NCBI GenBank assembly: GCA_947451565.1
Contig: CANFZT010000002.1
Location: forward strand, 1-58,315
Source of the DNA: Comamonadaceae bacterium
GTDB lineage: Bacteria > Pseudomonadota > Gammaproteobacteria > Burkholderiales > Burkholderiaceae_C
Direction: 5' to 3'
DNA: 58,315 nucleotides
Shown here: one piece after another, positions 48,137 to 57,815 of the stretch
Layout: every line of letters starts with the position of its first letter
Position numbering within the stretch: position 1 is the stretch's first letter
Notes under the pieces: model-generated
The model's input: only the letters and a program-made list of their open reading frames with translations
The model's database searches: none
What the model was told of the DNA's origin: nothing
Made by a program: the position numbers and the translations under genes

Positions 48137-49077
48137 GTGATTTGACTTTAGACCCACGCGCTGCATCGTTTGATTTGCAGCATGTGGTTTCTGAATTGGC
48201 AGCAGTGCGCCAACGTTGGCGTGAGGCGCAGCAGCGTTCCACCGAGCCGGGAGGACGCGAGTTGCCATCACGTGAGGCTTTGTCGGACATCGTCAAAGGC
48301 TTGCGTGGGGCTTTGTTCCCTATGCGTTTAGGGCCGTCAGATTTGCGCCAAGAGAGTGAAGACTTTTATGTCGGGCACACACTCGACTCGGTGTTACATG
48401 GTTTGTTGCATCAGGTACGTTTAGAGCTGAGTTATGCCGCACGTCACGATGCGTCGCAGTCTGAAGCGAAAGTGGATGCGCATGCTTTGCACATCGTGCG
48501 TGAGTTAGCACATGCGTTGCCGCACATCCGTGAGCTGCTCGACAGCGATGTGACTGCAGCCTTTGAAGGCGACCCAGCCGCACGCAGTGTGGACGAGGTG
48601 CTGCTGTGTTACCCCGGCATCGAAGCCATGATTCACCACCGCTTGGCGCATCGCTTGTATGCCTTGGGTGTGCCGCTGTTGGCACGCTTGGTGGCAGAGT
48701 TGGCGCATGCGCAAACAGGCATCGACATTCACCCAGGGGCCACGATTGGGGCTGGCTTTTTCATCGACCACGGCACAGGCGTGGTGATTGGCGAAACCGC
48801 CGTCATTGGCCAGCGTGTGCGTGTGTACCAAGCAGTCACTTTGGGGGCGAAAAGCTTTCCGACCGATGCCGATGGCCACCCCGTCAAAGGCTTACCGCGC
48901 CACCCACATGTGCATGACGATGTGGTGATTTATGCCGGTGCCACTGTGCTGGGGCGCGTGACGATTGGCAAAGGCGCATCCATTGGCGGAAATGTGTGGG
49001 TGACGCACGATGTGGCACCGGGGGCCCAAGTCACTCAGGCACGTTCGCAGCGTGACGAGTCGGTGGCCATGTTATGA
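48133..49077 (+). CDS. cysE: Serine O-acetyltransferase (CysE/EpsC type)
   Basis: [31 protein letters not shown] hexapeptide repeats; 4-bp overlap with cysK. Confidence 0.95.
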   Translation: MSDLTLDPRAASFDLQHVVSELAAVRQRWREAQQRSTEPGGRELPSREALSDIVKGLRGALFPMRLGPSDLRQESEDFYVGHTLDSVLHGLLHQVRLELSYAARHDASQSEAKVDAHALHIVRELAHALPHIRELLDSDVTAAFEGDPAARSVDEVLLCYPGIEAMIHHRLAHRLYALGVPLLARLVAELAHAQTGIDIHPGATIGAGFFIDHGTGVVIGETAVIGQRVRVYQAVTLGAKSFPTDADGHPVKGLPRHPHVHDDVVIYAGATVLGRVTIGKGASIGGNVWVTHDVAPGAQVTQARSQRDESVAML

Positions 49078-49343
49078 GCCAGCTTCCGAATCATTTCGGA
49101 TTGGCTTTGCGTCACTTGCGCGAGCAAAAAGGCTGGTCGCAAGAGGCCCTGGCAGAGCACGCCGACTTGAATCGTTCGTATGTGGGTGAACTAGAGCGTG
49201 GCCAAGCCATTGCCTCGTTACTCACCATCGAAAAACTCGCCTTCGCTTTTGGCGTGAGTGTGACCACCTTGGTTTCGCATGCCGAGCGAATTTCTTCCTC
49301 CCAAACCCTCAAAGGCATTGAATTGACGGCTATAGCATGTTGA
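49074..49343 (+). CDS. XRE-family HTH transcriptional regulator
   Basis: GLALRHLREQKGWSQEALAEHADLNRSYVGELERG; 4-bp overlap with cysE. Confidence 0.93.
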   Translation: MSQLPNHFGLALRHLREQKGWSQEALAEHADLNRSYVGELERGQAIASLLTIEKLAFAFGVSVTTLVSHAERISSSQTLKGIELTAIAC

Positions 49344-49404
49344 TCGATGGCTCTGAACGTTTGACACTTCTTCACCTTTTTTGTAACTTTCTCGGAGCTT
49401 TCCC

Positions 49405-50334
49405 ATGTCGGAACAAACATCTTCTCAGCTCGCGCTGAGCGACAACGCTGCACGTCAGCTAGCCAACGCCACCAAAACGGTCCCCATTCTGTCGACTATC
49501 AGCCCACGTTGGTTGACACACTTGCTGCAATGGTCACCTGTGGAAGCTGGTATCTATCGCTTGAACAAAGTGAAGAACCCAGAAGACGTGCTCGTGGCAT
49601 GCGCCAAACGCGATGAGTCTGAGCTGCCACAAACCTTTGTGGATTACGAAGACCAACCCCGTGAGTACTTCCTCAATGCGGTGTCCACCGTGCTCGACGT
49701 GCACACCCGCGTGAGCGACTTGTACAGCAGTCCACACGACCAGATCAAAGAGCAATTGCGCTTGACGATCGAGACCATCAAAGAAAAACAAGAGAGCGAA
49801 CTCATCAACAACCCTGACTACGGTTTGTTGGCCAGCGTCGCCCCTGAGCAAGTGGTTTACCCACTCACCGGTGCACCCACACCTGACGACTTGGACGAGT
49901 TGTTGACCAAAGTATGGAAAGAACCCGCCTTCTTCTTGACGCACCCCTTGGCCATCGCTGCTTTTGGTCGCGAGTGCACACGCCGTGGTGTGCCTCCACC
50001 GACCGTGAGCTTGTTTGGTTCACAGTTCCTCACATGGCGCGGAATCCCTCTGATTCCTAGCGACAAAGTGCCAGTGGCTGACGGCAAAACCAAAATCTTG
50101 CTGTTGCGCGTGGGCGAAAAACGCCAAGGCGTGGTGGGTGTGTATCAGCCAGGTTTGGCTGGCGAACAAAGCCCAGGTTTGTCTGTGCGTTTTATGGGCA
50201 TCAACCGCAGCGCGATTGCGTCCTACTTGATCAGCTTGTATTGCTCGCTGGTGGTGCAGTCTGACGATGCGTTGGCTGTGTTGGAAGATGTTGAGATTGG
50301 CAAGTTCCATGAGTATCCAGACACTTACAAGTGA
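49405..50334 (+). CDS. Family 2A encapsulin shell protein (SrpI-like)
   Basis: QLALSDNAARQLANATKTVPILSTISPRWLTHLLQWSPVEAGIYRLNKVKNPE, HTRVSDLYSSPHDQIKEQLRLTIETIKE, GIPLIPSDKVPVADGKTKILLLRVGEKRQGVVGVYQPGL; matches recalled SrpI/MMP-I family sequence. Confidence 0.95.
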   Translation: MSEQTSSQLALSDNAARQLANATKTVPILSTISPRWLTHLLQWSPVEAGIYRLNKVKNPEDVLVACAKRDESELPQTFVDYEDQPREYFLNAVSTVLDVHTRVSDLYSSPHDQIKEQLRLTIETIKEKQESELINNPDYGLLASVAPEQVVYPLTGAPTPDDLDELLTKVWKEPAFFLTHPLAIAAFGRECTRRGVPPPTVSLFGSQFLTWRGIPLIPSDKVPVADGKTKILLLRVGEKRQGVVGVYQPGLAGEQSPGLSVRFMGINRSAIASYLISLYCSLVVQSDDALAVLEDVEIGKFHEYPDTYK

Positions 50335-52324
50335 AGTTCACAGCCCGTTAGACGTTGGCGCTTTGGCGCAACTCGCGGGTCAGTTCTTTGCTGCATTGCC
50401 AGGTGAACGTGCTGAGCCGCAGACGGCACTGAATGTGGCGCCTTCGCCTACCGCCTTGGGCGGTGTATCTGCGCCTGTGAATGTGTTGCCAGCTGGCTCA
50501 TCGCTGGGCCCCTTAGGTAACGGCCCACAGTTGCCGGGCACGATTGCGCCCGGTGCCAATGCCGCACCTCAGTCGCCGCAAAGCGTGTTGAACCTCGGTG
50601 CGTCTTCCCCATCCTTGGTGCCACACTCTGCTGCGCCGAATGGTGTGCCTGACCATGCCTCCATCGTGCCGCCTGCTGTGGATGGTCGTGTGGGCAGTGG
50701 CTCACTCGGTGTGCCACAGGCTTACGCGCCTTCGCTGCCCGCAGTGGGTGGTGCCTCGCCTGAGCGAGCTGAGGCCATTGGCCCTGCGCACCAGCGTTCA
50801 CCTGCGCCCTCGACGCCCTACTACTTCTTGGGTGAGTCCGCGGGGTACCCCACTACAGTGCAAAGCTTTGACGTGCCGCGCGAAGACCGTGTGTCTGCGC
50901 AGTCGTTTGGCTTGCCGGGGGCCGATGACTTGCGTGCGTTGCTGGGTGAAAACCCACGACACCAAGCGCAGCCGTTGCCTGCACATGCACCCACCACCGC
51001 CACTGAGCGGCCCACATCGCCTTATTACTTTGCACAACCCACGCGACAAGCGCACGGGTTTTCAGAGCGTGTGCCACAAGCTGACGAGGCCCGGCATCCG
51101 GGCTTTGACGTGCATGCGGTGCGCCGTGATTTTCCCGTCTTGCAAGAGCGTGTGAATGGCAAACAGTTGGTGTGGTTTGACAACGCGGCTACTACGCACA
51201 AACCGCAATCGGTGATTGATCGCATTGCTTACTTCTATGCCCACGAGAATTCCAATATTCACCGTGCGGCCCACGAGTTAGCAGCGCGTGCCACCGATGC
51301 TTACGAAGGTGCCCGCGAAAAAGTGCGTGCCTTCTTGGGTGCAGGTTCAGTCGAAGAAATCATCTTTGTGCGCGGTGCCACCGAAGCCATCAACTTGGTG
51401 GCCAAGACTTGGGGCTGGCAAAACGTGGGTGAGGGCGATGAAATCATCGTCTCTAACCTTGAACACCATGCCAACATCGTGCCTTGGCAACAGTTGGCTG
51501 CAGCCAAAGGTGCCAAGCTCAAAGTCATTCCTGTGGATGACAGCGGCCAAGTGCTGCTGGACGAATACAAGAAGCTCTTGAGCGACCGCACCAAGATTGT
51601 GTCGGTCACGCAAGTCTCGAACGCTTTGGGCACCGTGGTGCCTGTGAAAGAGATCGTCGACTTGGCCCATCGCGCAGGTGCTGTAGCTTTGGTGGATGGC
51701 GCGCAATCGGTGAGTCACATGCGTGTGAACGTGCAAGAAATTGGTGCTGACTTCTTTGTGTTCTCCGGGCACAAAGTGTTTGGCCCCACTGGCATTGGCG
51801 TGGTGTATGGCCGTCGTGAGTTGCTCGACGACATGCCACCTTGGCAGGGCGGCGGCAACATGATTGCCGACGTGACTTTTGAGCGCACGTTGTTCCAACC
51901 ACCGCCCAACAAGTTTGAGGCTGGCACCGGCAACATTGCTGATGCTGTGGGTTTGGGCGCTGCGATTGACTATGTGCAACGCATTGGCATGGAAAACATC
52001 GCACGCTACGAGCATGACTTGTTGGTCTATGCCACACACCACTTGAAGCCGATTCCTGGCGTTCGCTTAGTGGGCACGGCCCATGAGAAGGCGAGTGTGT
52101 TGTCGTTTGTGTTGCAGGGCTACACCACCGAAGAAGTGGGCAAGGCCATGAATGCAGAAGGCATTGCGGTGCGAACCGGTCACCATTGCGCGCAGCCTAT
52201 TTTGCGTCGCTTTGGTTTGGAAACCACGGTGCGCCCATCGCTGGCGTTTTACAACACCTGCGAAGAGGTGGACCGCATGATTGCGGTGGTACGCCGCCTC
52301 AGTGGCAGTCGTGCTAAGTCTTAA
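50309..52324 (+). CDS. Family 2A encapsulin cargo cysteine desulfurase (SufS-like with about 265-aa N-terminal disordered cargo domain)
   Basis: C-terminal SufS-type domain (WFDNAATTHKP, GATEAINLV, SGHKVFGPTGIGVVYG, RTGHHCAQP); N-terminal Pro/Ala/Ser-rich region; overlaps shell gene by 26 bp. Confidence 0.95.
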   Translation: MSIQTLTSEVHSPLDVGALAQLAGQFFAALPGERAEPQTALNVAPSPTALGGVSAPVNVLPAGSSLGPLGNGPQLPGTIAPGANAAPQSPQSVLNLGASSPSLVPHSAAPNGVPDHASIVPPAVDGRVGSGSLGVPQAYAPSLPAVGGASPERAEAIGPAHQRSPAPSTPYYFLGESAGYPTTVQSFDVPREDRVSAQSFGLPGADDLRALLGENPRHQAQPLPAHAPTTATERPTSPYYFAQPTRQAHGFSERVPQADEARHPGFDVHAVRRDFPVLQERVNGKQLVWFDNAATTHKPQSVIDRIAYFYAHENSNIHRAAHELAARATDAYEGAREKVRAFLGAGSVEEIIFVRGATEAINLVAKTWGWQNVGEGDEIIVSNLEHHANIVPWQQLAAAKGAKLKVIPVDDSGQVLLDEYKKLLSDRTKIVSVTQVSNALGTVVPVKEIVDLAHRAGAVALVDGAQSVSHMRVNVQEIGADFFVFSGHKVFGPTGIGVVYGRRELLDDMPPWQGGGNMIADVTFERTLFQPPPNKFEAGTGNIADAVGLGAAIDYVQRIGMENIARYEHDLLVYATHHLKPIPGVRLVGTAHEKASVLSFVLQGYTTEEVGKAMNAEGIAVRTGHHCAQPILRRFGLETTVRPSLAFYNTCEEVDRMIAVVRRLSGSRAKS

Positions 52325-52343
52325 GGCCCAAGCGTTCCCAAAG

Positions 52344-52382
52344 AAGCGGTGAATCGGCCATATGCCGACTCACCGCTTTTCT
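52344..52382 (+). terminator. Rho-independent terminator of the encapsulin operon
   Basis: AAGCGGTGA-A-TCGGC-CATAT-GCCGA-C-TCACCGCTT then TT. Confidence 0.85.
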
Positions 52383-52400
52383 ATATATGCATACGTTATT

Positions 52401-52433
52401 AACTAACAAATAAACAGTCGTTTGCGATTGGAC
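52401..52433 (+). promoter_or_regulatory. Shared 33-bp 'cys box' element, copy 2 (sulfate transporter operon)
   Basis: AACTAACAAATAAACAGTCGTTTGCGATTGGAC; ends in TTGGAC. Confidence 0.7.
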
Positions 52434-52456
52434 AATTCCCTTTCACAATCGCGGCT

Positions 52457-53050
52457 ATGTCTCAAACACCCACCATCCTCATCGTGCCCGGTTGGCGCGA
52501 TTCTGGCCCCGGCCACTGGCAAAGCCTGTGGGCCGAGTCCATCAAGGGCGCCGTGCGCGTGCAGCAAGACAACTGGATTTCCCCCACGCGCAGCGCATGG
52601 GTGGGCCGTATTGCCGAAACCATCCTCTCCCAAGACGGCCCTGTGGTGTTGGTGGCACACAGCCTAGGCTGTATTGCTTCGACACACTTGCCACCCGAAG
52701 CGGTGGCACGCATTCATGGTGCTTTGTTGGTTGCACCGGCTGACCCTGAGCGCCGTGCGCCTTTGGTGGACTTTGCGCCTGTGCCGTACCATACGCTCCC
52801 TTACCGCAGTGTGGTGGTGGCCAGCAGCAACGACCCGTATTGCCCTGTGCGCACCGCTGGGGCGTACGCTAGGTCGTGGGGCAGCGAGTTTGTGCGTTTG
52901 CAAAATGCAGGGCATATCAATATCGATTCTGGTTTTGGCGCTTGGCCACTGGGCTTGGCACTTTTGCAATCTTTGGTGGAAACACCATTGGTTTTCAAGG
53001 CGACAACATCTGTGGCATCTACTCAATCTTTGGAGCTTCAAACCGCATGA
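52457..53050 (+). CDS. RBBP9/YdeN-type alpha/beta hydrolase
   Basis: ILIVPGWRDSGPGHWQSLW, VLVAHSLGCIAS, NAGHINIDSGFGAWPLG. Confidence 0.92.
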   Translation: MSQTPTILIVPGWRDSGPGHWQSLWAESIKGAVRVQQDNWISPTRSAWVGRIAETILSQDGPVVLVAHSLGCIASTHLPPEAVARIHGALLVAPADPERRAPLVDFAPVPYHTLPYRSVVVASSNDPYCPVRTAGAYARSWGSEFVRLQNAGHINIDSGFGAWPLGLALLQSLVETPLVFKATTSVASTQSLELQTA

Positions 53051-54039
53051 AAAAATTCATACACACCACTTTGGCCGCAGCGTTGTTGGCAGTCAGCTCA
53101 TTGGCTTCTGCTCAAACTTTGTTGAATGCGTCGTATGACGTGGCCCGCGAGTTTTACAAAGACTACAACCAAGCTTTTGTGGCCCATTACAAAAAGACCA
53201 CAGGCAAAGACATCAAGATTGACCAAGCCCACGGCGGCTCTAGCGCACAAGCCCGTGCGGTGAACGACGGCTTAGATGCCGATGTGGTCAGCATGAACAC
53301 CACCACCGACATCGAGTTCTTGGCCAGCAACGGCGTGGTGGCGAAAGACTGGGCGAAGAAGTTCCCCAACAACGCGTCTCCTACCACCTCAACCATGTTG
53401 TTTCTCACACGCAATGGCAACCCCAAGGGCATCAAGGATTGGGACGACCTGACCAAGCCTGGTGTGCAAGTCATCATCGTCAACCCCAAAACCGGTGGCA
53501 ATGGCCGCATGGCATATTTGGCAGCTTGGGCCTATGCGCGTAAAAAAGGCCAGACCGATGCACAAGCTGCTGAGTTTGTGGCCAAGATTTTTAAGAACGT
53601 GCCCGTGCTCGCCAAAGGTGGCCGTGACGCGACCACCATCTTCTTGCAACGCAACATCGGTGATGTGCTGGTGACGTTTGAATCCGAAGTGGTGTCAGTC
53701 GATCGTGAGTTTGGCGAAGGCAAGGTGGATGCTGTGCATCCCTCGGTCAGCATCATTGCGGAAAACCCAGTGGCCGTAGTGGAACGCACCGTGGCTAAAA
53801 AAGGCACAGGCGAATTGGCCAAGGCATATTTGAACTACTTGTATTCAGACGAAGCGCAAGAGATTGCTGCTAAGCACGCTTTGCGTCCACGTTCTCCTGC
53901 GTTGCTGAAGAAATATGCATCGACCTTCAAGCCCATTCAGTTGGTGCCTGTGAGCGAGTATTTCGGCTCACTCAGCGAAGCGCAAAAAGTGCACTTCAAT
54001 GATGGTGGCCAGTTTGACAAAATTTATACAGTTAAGTAA
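53047..54039 (+). CDS. sbp: Sulfate ABC transporter substrate-binding protein
   Basis: TLLNASYDVAREFYKDYNQAF, HGGSSAQARAV; directly followed by cysT-cysW-cysA. Confidence 0.94.
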   Translation: MKKFIHTTLAAALLAVSSLASAQTLLNASYDVAREFYKDYNQAFVAHYKKTTGKDIKIDQAHGGSSAQARAVNDGLDADVVSMNTTTDIEFLASNGVVAKDWAKKFPNNASPTTSTMLFLTRNGNPKGIKDWDDLTKPGVQVIIVNPKTGGNGRMAYLAAWAYARKKGQTDAQAAEFVAKIFKNVPVLAKGGRDATTIFLQRNIGDVLVTFESEVVSVDREFGEGKVDAVHPSVSIIAENPVAVVERTVAKKGTGELAKAYLNYLYSDEAQEIAAKHALRPRSPALLKKYASTFKPIQLVPVSEYFGSLSEAQKVHFNDGGQFDKIYTVK

Positions 54040-54042
54040 TTC

Positions 54043-54897
54043 ATGGCATTGTTCTCTTTGGCGCGCAGCCACAAGGCTGCGCGTGTTCTTCCCGGCTTCA
54101 ACATCACCTTAGGTTTCACGATCACATACCTGAGCTTGATTGTGTTGATTCCGCTCTCCGCATTGATTTTCAAAACCTTCACGCTCACGTGGGACCAATT
54201 TGTTGAAGCTGTCACAGGCCCACGTGTGATGGCGTCGTACAAACTCACCTTTGGCGCGTCACTCATTGCTGCCTTGGTCAATGTGGTGTTTGGTTTGCTC
54301 GTAGCCTGGGTGCTGGTGCGTTACGACTTCTTCGGTAAGAAGGTCGTCGATGCATTGGTCGATTTGCCCTTTGCTTTGCCTACTGCGGTGGCCGGTATTT
54401 CGCTCACCGCTTTGTTAGCGGGCAATGGCTGGGTGGGGCAGTACTTGGAGCCCATGGGCATTCAGCTCGCGTTCAACCCCAATGGCGTGGTGATTGCACT
54501 CATCTTCATTGGCTTGCCCTTTGTGGTGCGCACGGTGCAGCCGGTGTTGGAAGATGCAGAGAAAGAACTAGAAGAAGCCGCCACCTGTTTGGGTGCCACG
54601 CGTTGGCAAACCTTTACACGCGTGATTTTTCCCAGCATCGCACCAGCTTTGCTGACGGGCTTTGCCATGGCATTTGCCCGTGCGATTGGTGAATATGGCT
54701 CGGTGATTTTCATTGCGGGCAATATGCCCATGGTGTCTGAAATCACACCGCTCATCATCATCGGCAAGTTGGAGCAATACGACTACGCCGGAGCCACGGC
54801 CGTGGCGGTGGTGATGTTGGTCATCTCGTTTATTTTGTTGTTGGTCATCAATGCACTACAGGCTTGGCAACGTCGCCATACAGGAGCACCAGCATGA
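54043..54897 (+). CDS. cysT: Sulfate ABC transporter permease CysT (CysU)
   Basis: Permease; [47 protein letters not shown]. Confidence 0.95.
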   Translation: MALFSLARSHKAARVLPGFNITLGFTITYLSLIVLIPLSALIFKTFTLTWDQFVEAVTGPRVMASYKLTFGASLIAALVNVVFGLLVAWVLVRYDFFGKKVVDALVDLPFALPTAVAGISLTALLAGNGWVGQYLEPMGIQLAFNPNGVVIALIFIGLPFVVRTVQPVLEDAEKELEEAATCLGATRWQTFTRVIFPSIAPALLTGFAMAFARAIGEYGSVIFIAGNMPMVSEITPLIIIGKLEQYDYAGATAVAVVMLVISFILLLVINALQAWQRRHTGAPA

Positions 54898-55787
54898 GCG
54901 CCGTAACAAACCCTTCCGTACGCAATGCACAAGCGGGCACGACTGAGCCCGCATGGGTGCGCTACAGCCTCATTGGTGTGGCGCTCACGTTTATGTTTTT
55001 CTTCTTGGTCTTGCCATTGGCGGCGGTGTTCACCGAAGCTTTGCGCAAAGGCTTGGAGGCCTATTGGGTGGCGTTGCAAGAGCCCGATGCATGGTCGGCC
55101 ATTCGCCTGACCTTCATCACCGCACTCATTGCCGTGCCTTTGAATCTGGTGTTTGGTATTGCGGCCGCATGGGCCATTGCCAAGTATGAGTTCACGGGCA
55201 AAGCGTTTTTGACCACACTGGTGGACTTGCCGTTTTCGGTGTCCCCCGTAGTGGCCGGTTTGATTTATGTGTTGATGTTCGGTGCACAGGGCTGGTTTGG
55301 GCCGTGGCTACAAGAACACGACATCAAAATCATTTTTGCTGTACCCGGCATTGTCTTGGCGACTGTGTTTGTCACGTTCCCCTTCATCGCGCGTGAGTTG
55401 ATTCCGCTCATGCAGGCGCAGGGCAATGATGAAGAGCAAGCCGCCATCGTGTTGGGCGCCACAGGCTGGCAAACCTTTTGGTATGTCACGTTGCCCAACA
55501 TCAAGTGGGGTTTGATCTACGGCGTCATTTTGTGTAACGCACGTGCCATGGGCGAGTTTGGCGCGGTGTCGGTGGTGTCGGGTCACATCCGTGGGCAAAC
55601 CAACACCATGCCATTGCATGTGGAAATTTTGTACAACGAATACCAATCGGTGGCGGCGTTTGCCGTGGCCTCGCTGTTGGCCTTGTTGGCCTTGGTGACC
55701 TTGGTGTTGAAGTCGTTTGTGGAATGGCGTCATGCCCGTGAGCTGAAAGCCACGGCTGATTTGCCACCCGAGAACCCACACGCATAA
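54894..55787 (+). CDS. cysW: Sulfate ABC transporter permease CysW
   Basis: [58 protein letters not shown]. Confidence 0.95.
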   Translation: MSAVTNPSVRNAQAGTTEPAWVRYSLIGVALTFMFFFLVLPLAAVFTEALRKGLEAYWVALQEPDAWSAIRLTFITALIAVPLNLVFGIAAAWAIAKYEFTGKAFLTTLVDLPFSVSPVVAGLIYVLMFGAQGWFGPWLQEHDIKIIFAVPGIVLATVFVTFPFIARELIPLMQAQGNDEEQAAIVLGATGWQTFWYVTLPNIKWGLIYGVILCNARAMGEFGAVSVVSGHIRGQTNTMPLHVEILYNEYQSVAAFAVASLLALLALVTLVLKSFVEWRHARELKATADLPPENPHA

Positions 55788-55807
55788 ATCAATAAGAGTA
55801 CCGAATC

Positions 55808-56902
55808 ATGAGCATCGAAATCAGAAACATCCACAAACAGTTTGGCGACTTTCAAGCGCTGGGCGATGTGATCCTCGACATTCACTCTGGCGAATTGATC
55901 GCTTTGTTGGGCCCATCGGGCTGCGGCAAAACCACGTTGCTACGCATCATCGCGGGTTTAGAAACAGCGGACGCTGGCACGATTTTGTTCAGCGGTGAAG
56001 ACACCACGCACGTGCATGTGCGCGAGCGTCAAGTGGGCTTTGTGTTCCAGCACTACGCCTTGTTCCGTCACATGACGGTGTTTGAAAACGTAGCCTTTGG
56101 CCTACGCGTGAAACCACGCAACGAGCGCCCCAGCGAAGAACAAATCAAAAAGAAAGTGCACGACTTACTGAGCCTCGTGCAACTCGATTGGTTGGCCGAT
56201 CGTTACCCATCACAACTCTCAGGCGGTCAACGTCAGCGCATTGCCTTGGCTCGCGCTTTGGCCGTCGAGCCCAAAGTGTTGTTGTTAGACGAGCCGTTCG
56301 GTGCTTTGGACGCCAAGGTGCGTAAAGAGTTGCGCCGTTGGTTGCGCCGTTTGCACGACGATTTGAATGTGACCACCATCTTTGTGACGCACGACCAAGA
56401 AGAAGCCCTCGAAGTGGCTGACCGAGTGGTAGTGATGAACAAAGGCAATGTCGAACAAGTGGGCAGCCCACAAGAAGTGTGGGAACACCCAGCCAGCCCG
56501 TTTGTCTATGGCTTTTTAGGCGATGTGAATTTGTTTCATGGCCGCGCTCACGAAGGCGAAATGCACATTGGTGTGGAAGACCAAACCGTGCGCGTGGCCA
56601 GCCCCGAGCACCATGCCGCACAAGATGCCAAAGCCTTTGCCTATGTGCGCCCGCATGATTTGGATGTGCGCCGCTTCACCTCAGGCAGAGAAGACGAGGG
56701 CGGCATCGTAGCGCAACTCACGCGTGCCATTGTGGTGGGCCCGATTGCCCGCTTAGAGCTGGTAGCGGCTGAAGGCGATGGACCGTCAGATCAGCAGATC
56801 ATTGAAGCGCAAATCCCTGCATCGCAGTTTTACGAGCAGGGATTTACAGAGGGTGAGACCTTGGTGCTCACACCGCGCAAAGCGCGGGTGTTTGTGGCCT
56901 AA
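55808..56902 (+). CDS. cysA: Sulfate ABC transporter ATP-binding protein CysA
   Basis: [78 protein letters not shown]. Confidence 0.97.
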   Translation: MSIEIRNIHKQFGDFQALGDVILDIHSGELIALLGPSGCGKTTLLRIIAGLETADAGTILFSGEDTTHVHVRERQVGFVFQHYALFRHMTVFENVAFGLRVKPRNERPSEEQIKKKVHDLLSLVQLDWLADRYPSQLSGGQRQRIALARALAVEPKVLLLDEPFGALDAKVRKELRRWLRRLHDDLNVTTIFVTHDQEEALEVADRVVVMNKGNVEQVGSPQEVWEHPASPFVYGFLGDVNLFHGRAHEGEMHIGVEDQTVRVASPEHHAAQDAKAFAYVRPHDLDVRRFTSGREDEGGIVAQLTRAIVVGPIARLELVAAEGDGPSDQQIIEAQIPASQFYEQGFTEGETLVLTPRKARVFVA

Positions 56903-56909
56903 CGCTGAC

Positions 56910-57815
56910 TTAGTTAGAGTATTGCTTGAGCCAGGCTACAGCGCGGCTCCAGCCGTCAGCCGCGGGACCAGCACGGAAGCTGGCACGGTAGTCGGCATGA
57001 AACGCGTGTGGCGCGTCTGGGTACAACACAAACTCTGAGGCCTTGGCCGCTTTGTTGCCTTTGGTGGCAGCCTGCGCTAGGGCTTCTTTCATATTGTTCA
57101 CGGATGTCACGGGAATGCCTGTGTCTGCACCGCCATACAAGCCCAACACTGGCGCTTTCAGTGACGCGGCCAATTCGATGGGGTGCTTGGGGTTGTTGGC
57201 GTTGGTTTGGCCTTCCATTCGACCGTACCAAGCTACAGCTGCTTTGACCTTTGGATTGTGCTCGGCATACAGCCATGCGATGCGCCCGCCCCAGCAAAAT
57301 CCTGTGATGGCCACCTTGTTGGCATTGCCGCCGTTTTGAGTGGCCCACTTCACCGTGGCATCCAAATCGGCCATCACTTGTGCGTCCGGCACTTTGCTGA
57401 TGATTTCGGCTTGCAGCTTGGCAATCTCTTTGAACTGACTGGGGTCACCTTGACGTACAAACATTTCGGGCGCGATGGCCAAATAACCTTCTTTGGCAAG
57501 ACGACGTGTGACATCGGCAATGTATTCATGTACGCCAAAAATTTCAGAGATCACCAGCACCACGGGTAGGTTGGTTTTGCCAGCAGGGGCAGAGCGGTAA
57601 GCAGGAACTTTGAAGCCATTCACATCAATCTCAACGCGACCGCTGGTTAAACCTTCAGCAGAAGTTTGAATGGCAGTTTGCGCCATCAGTGGCATGGCGG
57701 CTGCGGCATAGCCAATGCCCAATGCAGTTTGCAATGCCAAGCGGCGTGTGGGTGTGAGTGAAGCCTCTGTGCTGTTGAGCAGGGCGTGTGTGTCGGCGAT
57801 GTGGTTGTGGTTCAT
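56910..57815 (-). CDS. Dienelactone hydrolase family protein (exported)
   Basis: VLVISEIFGVHEYIADVTRRLAKEGYLAIAPEMF, ITGFCWGGRIAW; Tat-like N-terminus TPTRRLALQ. Confidence 0.92.
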   Translation of the reverse strand: MNHNHIADTHALLNSTEASLTPTRRLALQTALGIGYAAAAMPLMAQTAIQTSAEGLTSGRVEIDVNGFKVPAYRSAPAGKTNLPVVLVISEIFGVHEYIADVTRRLAKEGYLAIAPEMFVRQGDPSQFKEIAKLQAEIISKVPDAQVMADLDATVKWATQNGGNANKVAITGFCWGGRIAWLYAEHNPKVKAAVAWYGRMEGQTNANNPKHPIELAASLKAPVLGLYGGADTGIPVTSVNNMKEALAQAATKGNKAAKASEFVLYPDAPHAFHADYRASFRAGPAADGWSRAVAWLKQYSN

